From Sphingomonas sp. HMP6 (GTDB lineage: Bacteria > Pseudomonadota > Alphaproteobacteria > Sphingomonadales > Sphingomonadaceae): a stretch of 64,000 nt of DNA. Under the pieces are notes generated by a model. That model made no database searches, was not told the DNA's origin, and saw only the letters and a program-made list of their open reading frames with translations. A program made the position numbers and the translations under genes. The stretch lies in NCBI RefSeq assembly GCF_013374095.1, contig NZ_AP022672.1:2931501-2995500 (forward strand), given 5' to 3'. This document shows, in pieces, positions 60,440-64,000 of this stretch. Positions within the stretch are counted from its first letter, which is position 1. Each line of letters begins with the position of its first letter.

Positions 60440-62410
60440 TCACCGGGGTGCGGGGCCAATTGCGAAGGCGGGCGGGTAGCGGGGGCGGACCCTTGAGTCA
60501 AGATCGGGGGCGGGAAGCAACGGCCGCAGCCGCGGCATCACGATCGTGCGGACGATAAAATCGGCCCCTTCCAGTGTCGGATGCTGGGTCTGCTCTTGCA
60601 CCATCGCGCCACCGGCCAGGCGGGTGAGGCATCGATCGCCCCGACACAAGGCGTCGGCCTGGGAGATCACCGTCGCATCGACCCCGCGCATTTGCCGCTT
60701 GAGCGCGGCGTCCTGTGCGCGGAAGATCCAGTCGATCGAGCCGTCGGCGATCCAGAGCGGTCCCGCCGTCACGCCGGTCCAGTGCCGCCGGACGATCGCG
60801 CGCGGCGGTGCGCTGGTCCACATGATCGCCGGGCCCAGGATTACGACCTGAGCGACGCCCATGCGGTGGAGTCGCGCGGTGAGCGCGGGCAAATGATGCT
60901 GGTCCTGATCCTTGCGCATCACGATCAGCACGACATGCGGCCGCAGCCGCGCAATCGCAGCCAGCGCATAGGCGGTCGCGCGACCGCACAGCGGTGTACT
61001 CGGCACCGCGTCCAGCCCAGGCATGCATCCGGCCGAGGTGACGCGATCTAGCGGGATCCTCGCCGGAATGTGGGCGCGGAGCGCGGGGTAAAGCGCGCCC
61101 GCATGCGAATCGCCCCACAGGAACACGCCGCCCGACGGACCCGCGGTACACGCCGCCGGGATCGCTTCGCCGCCGGTAAGCCGCTGCTGCTCGAAACGGT
61201 CGCACACCCGCCAATAGGTGACGCGAGGCCCAAAAAACACTTCGGCATTGTGTCTGACGAAGCGGTCGCGCAGCGCCAGATCGGCAGCGCGCCCCGGCAC
61301 CATTCCGTGCAGTGCCAGGACCGCGACGGCGATCACGAGTCCAAGGAGGACTGCGGCGCCAAGGGCGGCTGGTGTTATCACCGAACGCATCAGCGCGCTG
61401 CGGAGGCGGTTTTCGAGCAGGAAATAGGAGCCGATGCTAAGCGGGATCAACGCAGCGAGCGTCACGATGCTCGGCAGGACGGTCTGCGTCTGGCCCAGGA
61501 AATAAAGCAGGGTGAGCGCGGGCCAGTGCCACATGTACAGCGAGTAGGAGATCGCGCCGATGCCCTGGACGGCGCGCCCGCGCAGCAATGGCAGCGGGCG
61601 GTTGGCGTACAGGACGGCAAGCGTGCCGAGCGTCGGCAGCAAGGCAAGCCAGCCGGGCCATTGCGCCTCCGGCTGGATCAGCACGATGCCCGCCACTATC
61701 ACCCCGTGCCCGATTACGGTGGCGGCCAGCGCCACGCGGCGCGGCAGCGTGAGCGGGTAAAGCCAGATCAGGGCACCCAGCAGCAATTCCCACAGCCGTG
61801 CCGGCAGCAGGAAGAAGGCGATGTCGGGCCGCTGAACGGACAGGACGAGCGATGCTGCGAAGCCCGCCACGAAACTGGCCAGCACGACCGCGCGGCGGTG
61901 CCGTGGCGCGCACCGCCATACGCCGAGCAGAAATAGCGGGAAGAGCAAATAGAATTGCCACTCCACCGCCAGGCTCCACGTGTGCAGCAGCCATTCGTCA
62001 TGCGCATTCGGGCTGAAATAGCCGATCCGGTGGCGCCAATAGAGCAGGTTCGAGACGAACCCCAGGCTCGCCAGGATTTCGCGTGCCAGCGTCGCATATT
62101 CGCTGGGCAACAGCACGCACCAGCCGAGCGCCAGCAGCGTTACGCACACCGCCAGCAGCACTGGCACGATCCGGGTCGCGCGCATCGCGTAGAAGCGGCG
62201 GAGCGAGAAGCGGCCTTCGTCGAGTCCGGTGACGATGATCTGCGTCATCAGGAACCCCGACAGGACGAAGAACACGTCGACCCCGACAAAACCACCGGAA
62301 ACCCAAGTCGGGAAAAAATGCCCGCCGATTACCGCACTTACCGCGATCGCGCGCAGCGCGGCGATGTCGGCGCGAAACGTGGCGCGTGCTGGTACTGCGG
62401 TATCGCTCAC
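60440..62410 (-). CDS. OafA-type acyltransferase with C-terminal SGNH domain
   Basis: A protein of about 656 residues. Residues about 15-360 form the integral acyltransferase-3 domain of roughly ten helices: RADIAALRAIAVSAVIGGHF with the catalytic histidine region, GFVGVDVFFVLSGFLMTQII, HTWSLAVEWQFYLLFPLFLL and SLYMWHWPALTLLYF. A C-terminal periplasmic SGNH-like domain follows, with the block I motif WGDSHAGALYP and a block V-like HPTLEGADF. The family O-acetylates surface polysaccharides. The GTG at 62410 has AGGGGGA upstream; a GTG at 62449 is possible. Confidence 0.9.
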   Translation of the reverse strand: MSDTAVPARATFRADIAALRAIAVSAVIGGHFFPTWVSGGFVGVDVFFVLSGFLMTQIIVTGLDEGRFSLRRFYAMRATRIVPVLLAVCVTLLALGWCVLLPSEYATLAREILASLGFVSNLLYWRHRIGYFSPNAHDEWLLHTWSLAVEWQFYLLFPLFLLGVWRCAPRHRRAVVLASFVAGFAASLVLSVQRPDIAFFLLPARLWELLLGALIWLYPLTLPRRVALAATVIGHGVIVAGIVLIQPEAQWPGWLALLPTLGTLAVLYANRPLPLLRGRAVQGIGAISYSLYMWHWPALTLLYFLGQTQTVLPSIVTLAALIPLSIGSYFLLENRLRSALMRSVITPAALGAAVLLGLVIAVAVLALHGMVPGRAADLALRDRFVRHNAEVFFGPRVTYWRVCDRFEQQRLTGGEAIPAACTAGPSGGVFLWGDSHAGALYPALRAHIPARIPLDRVTSAGCMPGLDAVPSTPLCGRATAYALAAIARLRPHVVLIVMRKDQDQHHLPALTARLHRMGVAQVVILGPAIMWTSAPPRAIVRRHWTGVTAGPLWIADGSIDWIFRAQDAALKRQMRGVDATVISQADALCRGDRCLTRLAGGAMVQEQTQHPTLEGADFIVRTIVMPRLRPLLPAPDLDSRVRPRYPPAFAIGPAPR

Positions 62411-62535
62411 GCAAAATCCCCCTGTCGGCGGATGTGCGCGGCGCAGCACGGACGAGTCAATATTGCGCAGGCGCTGCCGCGCAGCAGGCGGGCTCCGGCT
62501 GGACAGGCGCGCCGTGCGTCGCCAAGAGCGTCGTC

Positions 62536-62838
62536 ATGGACGACATTCTTCCCGGCCCCGATTGCAAGACGATGGCGGAGGTCCGCACCGGCGTCGACCA
62601 CGTCGATCGGGCGCTGATCGCGCTGCTTGCGCGGCGCTTTGCCTATATGGATGCCGCCGCGCGCATCAAGCCCGAGCGTGGCGCGGTCCGCGACGAAGCG
62701 CGCAAGGCGCAAGTCATCGCCAATGCGTGCGCCGAAGCCCGCGCGGCGGGCGTGCCGGAAGATGCAGTCGCCGAGCTGTGGGAGCGGCTGGTCGAAGCGT
62801 CGATCGCCTATGAACTGGCGGCGTTCGACCGGCGCTGA
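62536..62838 (+). CDS. Chorismate mutase (AroQ/PchB-like)
   Basis: A 100-residue all-helical protein. RTGVDHVDRALIALLARRFAYMDAAARIK, then VRDEARKAQVIANA and ERLVEASIAYELAAFDRR match the monofunctional AroQ fold; conserved arginines and the lysine in ARIKP bind the chorismate carboxylates. It converts chorismate to prephenate; related PchB acts on isochorismate, so either is possible. The ATG at 62536 was chosen by length. It is divergent from the acyltransferase gene and convergent with the methyltransferase gene. Confidence 0.85.
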   Translation: MDDILPGPDCKTMAEVRTGVDHVDRALIALLARRFAYMDAAARIKPERGAVRDEARKAQVIANACAEARAAGVPEDAVAELWERLVEASIAYELAAFDRR

Positions 62839-62851
62839 ATCTCTCCGGAGG

Positions 62852-63583
62852 CTAAGGCCGTCGCGGCTGTTTTCCTGCCAGCGCGCTCAAGACGCCGCGC
62901 ATCGTCCGCACTTCCTGCGCCGACCAGCCGGGTTTCGTCAGCAAGGTCCGCAATGTCCGCCGGGTGACAGGCGTGCGCGCGGGCGGGAAGAAGAAGTCCG
63001 ATTGGACCAGCATCGCGTCGAGCTGCGCGATCATGCCGTCAAGCTCCTCCTGCGGGGCGGGCGGAGGGAGATCGGTCTCGGGCGGTTGCGCCAGGCCCAT
63101 GCCTTTGGACCATTCGTACGCCACGAGAATCACCGCCTGCGCCAGATTGATCGAGCCGAATTCGGGGTTGATCGGCACGGTGATGATCGTGCGGGCGAGC
63201 GCGACATCGTCGGTCTCCAGCCCCGATCGCTCAGGCCCGAACAGGATGGCGGAGCGCCCCGGACCGGTGTGGATCGCGGTGGCGGCGGCGTCGGGCGTCA
63301 CGACCGGCTTGGTCACGCCGCGCTTGCGCACCGTGGTGGCATAGACATGTGCGCAATCGGCAACGGCTTCGGCCACGGTTTCAAACACTTGTGCGCGTTT
63401 GAGTACGATGTCTGCACCGGAGGCGGCAGGGCCGGCGCTCGGGTTGGGCCAGCCATCGCGCGGGGCGACAAGGCGCAGCTCGACCAGCCCGAAATTAAGC
63501 ATCGCGCGCGCCGCCTTGCCGATATTCTCGCCCAGTTGCGGGCGGACCAGGACGATGACGGGGGGTGGCGTTGCGGGGGGCAT
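62852..63583 (-). CDS. TrmJ-like RNA methyltransferase (SPOUT)
   Basis: A protein of about 243 residues with a SPOUT/TrmH-fold methyltransferase domain. VIVLVRPQLGENIGKAARAMLNFG opens it, then ILFGPERSGLETDDV and INPEFGSINLAQAVILVAYE form the SAM-binding knot. The C-terminal helical region RTLRTLLTKPGWSAQEVRTMRGVL follows. TrmJ makes the 2'-O-methyl group at tRNA position 32. The ATG at 63583 comes 2 nt after the nrdR stop; a GTG at 63589 would overlap nrdR. Confidence 0.9.
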   Translation of the reverse strand: MPPATPPPVIVLVRPQLGENIGKAARAMLNFGLVELRLVAPRDGWPNPSAGPAASGADIVLKRAQVFETVAEAVADCAHVYATTVRKRGVTKPVVTPDAAATAIHTGPGRSAILFGPERSGLETDDVALARTIITVPINPEFGSINLAQAVILVAYEWSKGMGLAQPPETDLPPPAPQEELDGMIAQLDAMLVQSDFFFPPARTPVTRRTLRTLLTKPGWSAQEVRTMRGVLSALAGKQPRRP

Positions 63584-63585
63584 AC

Positions 63586-64000
63586 TCACCCGCCGCCGAC
63601 CTCGTTGTGCGCCACCTCGCTCACCGAGCCCGCGAATTCCTCGAAATCGCGGGCTTCGGTGAAATCCTTATAAACGCTGGCGAAGCGGATATAGGCGACC
63701 GAATCGAGGCCCTTCAGCCCCTCCATCACCATTTCGCCGATCTTGCCCGATCGCACTTCGCTCTCGCCCTGCGTTTCCAATTGCCGTTGGATGCCCGAGA
63801 CGAGCTTTTCCAGCCGCACCGGATCGATCGGGCGCTTGCGCGCCGCGATCGAGACCGAGCGCAACAGCTTTTCGCGGTCGAACGCCTCGCGTTTGTCCTC
63901 GCTTTTCAGCACGGTCAGTTCGCGCAACTGGATGCGCTCGAACGTGGTGAAACGCGCGGCGCAGCCTTCGCATTGCCGCCGCCGCCGGATTGCGCCAGCA
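63586..64000 (-). CDS. nrdR: Transcriptional repressor NrdR (5' end outside window)
   Basis: The C-terminal 138 or so residues of the protein. [25 protein letters not shown] is the second half of the zinc ribbon and the linker, followed by the ATP-cone: [39 protein letters not shown] motif ([26 protein letters not shown]). NrdR represses ribonucleotide reductase genes in response to dATP/ATP. The first cysteine pair and start lie beyond base 64000. It is immediately upstream of the TrmJ-like gene. Confidence 0.95.
   Translation of the reverse strand, partial: AGAIRRRRQCEGCAARFTTFERIQLRELTVLKSEDKREAFDREKLLRSVSIAARKRPIDPVRLEKLVSGIQRQLETQGESEVRSGKIGEMVMEGLKGLDSVAYIRFASVYKDFTEARDFEEFAGSVSEVAHNEVGGG

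Overview
The window is about 64 kb of high-GC, gene-dense bacterial chromosome. I infer an alphaproteobacterium of the Sphingomonadales, probably Sphingomonas or a close relative. The basis is the gene order rpmF-plsX-fabH-ihfA-merR, a CarD/FdxA/S4-protein/Suv3-like-helicase cluster, many exported peptidases, and intergenic hairpin repeats of a kind I associate with sphingomonad genomes. This comes from family and synteny knowledge, not from a database search. No tRNA, rRNA, CRISPR array, prophage block or replication origin was recognised; dnaN is present without dnaA beside it.

Layout. 1-4.4 kb: the tail of a LysR regulator, a lone phage/contractile-injection baseplate-V (spike) protein, cyclophilin, MgtE and a DUF1489 protein. 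3.6-6.5 kb: two adjacent GIN-domain (DUF2807) exported proteins, one a lipoprotein behind a clear promoter, then an Nramp-like transporter. 6.6-10.8 kb: CarD, ferredoxin FdxA, an S4-domain protein and a Suv3-like helicase, all on the minus strand. 11-18.5 kb: envelope genes (M23 peptidase, HerA-type ATPase, TIGR02186 protein, TauE/SafE permease, frameshifted AsmA). 18.6-25.6 kb: rpmI-rplT, pheS-pheT, an aldose-1-epimerase-like gene and prfC. 25.6-28.6 kb: the rpmF-plsX-fabH-ihfA-merR operon. 28.8-40.4 kb: MAPEG protein, MBL hydrolase, fused PabB-PabC, aminotransferase, a 45-residue membrane protein, PepN, M28 peptidase, SDR, DMT transporter and threonine aldolase. 40.4-47.6 kb: PBP1A, a flavin reductase/sulfite-oxidase-like/cytochrome c/TauE module, and a TetR-aldo/keto reductase pair. 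47.7-49.8 kb: an IS1380-family element inserted into the signal-peptide codons of a small exported-protein gene. 50-64 kb: RlmN, IalB-like protein, histidine phosphatase, outer-membrane barrel, DnaN, agmatine deiminase, M28 and S9 peptidases, S4 ribosomal protein, an OafA-type acyltransferase, chorismate mutase, TrmJ-like methyltransferase and NrdR.

Most striking observations. (1) Intergenic inverted repeats recur across the window. Their arms each contain a small stem whose bases differ from copy to copy but stay complementary, which is covariation evidence for selection on hairpin structure. Two apparently different repeat families share this architecture. One copy supplies the stop codon of the threonine aldolase gene and another runs into the pheS ribosome-binding region. 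(2) The IS1380 insertion can be reversed on paper: removing the element and one TTAG duplication restores an open frame of 170 codons with a twin-arginine-like signal peptide. (3) A compact gene set resembling periplasmic sulfite oxidation. (4) An AsmA-family gene broken by an apparent one-base deletion.
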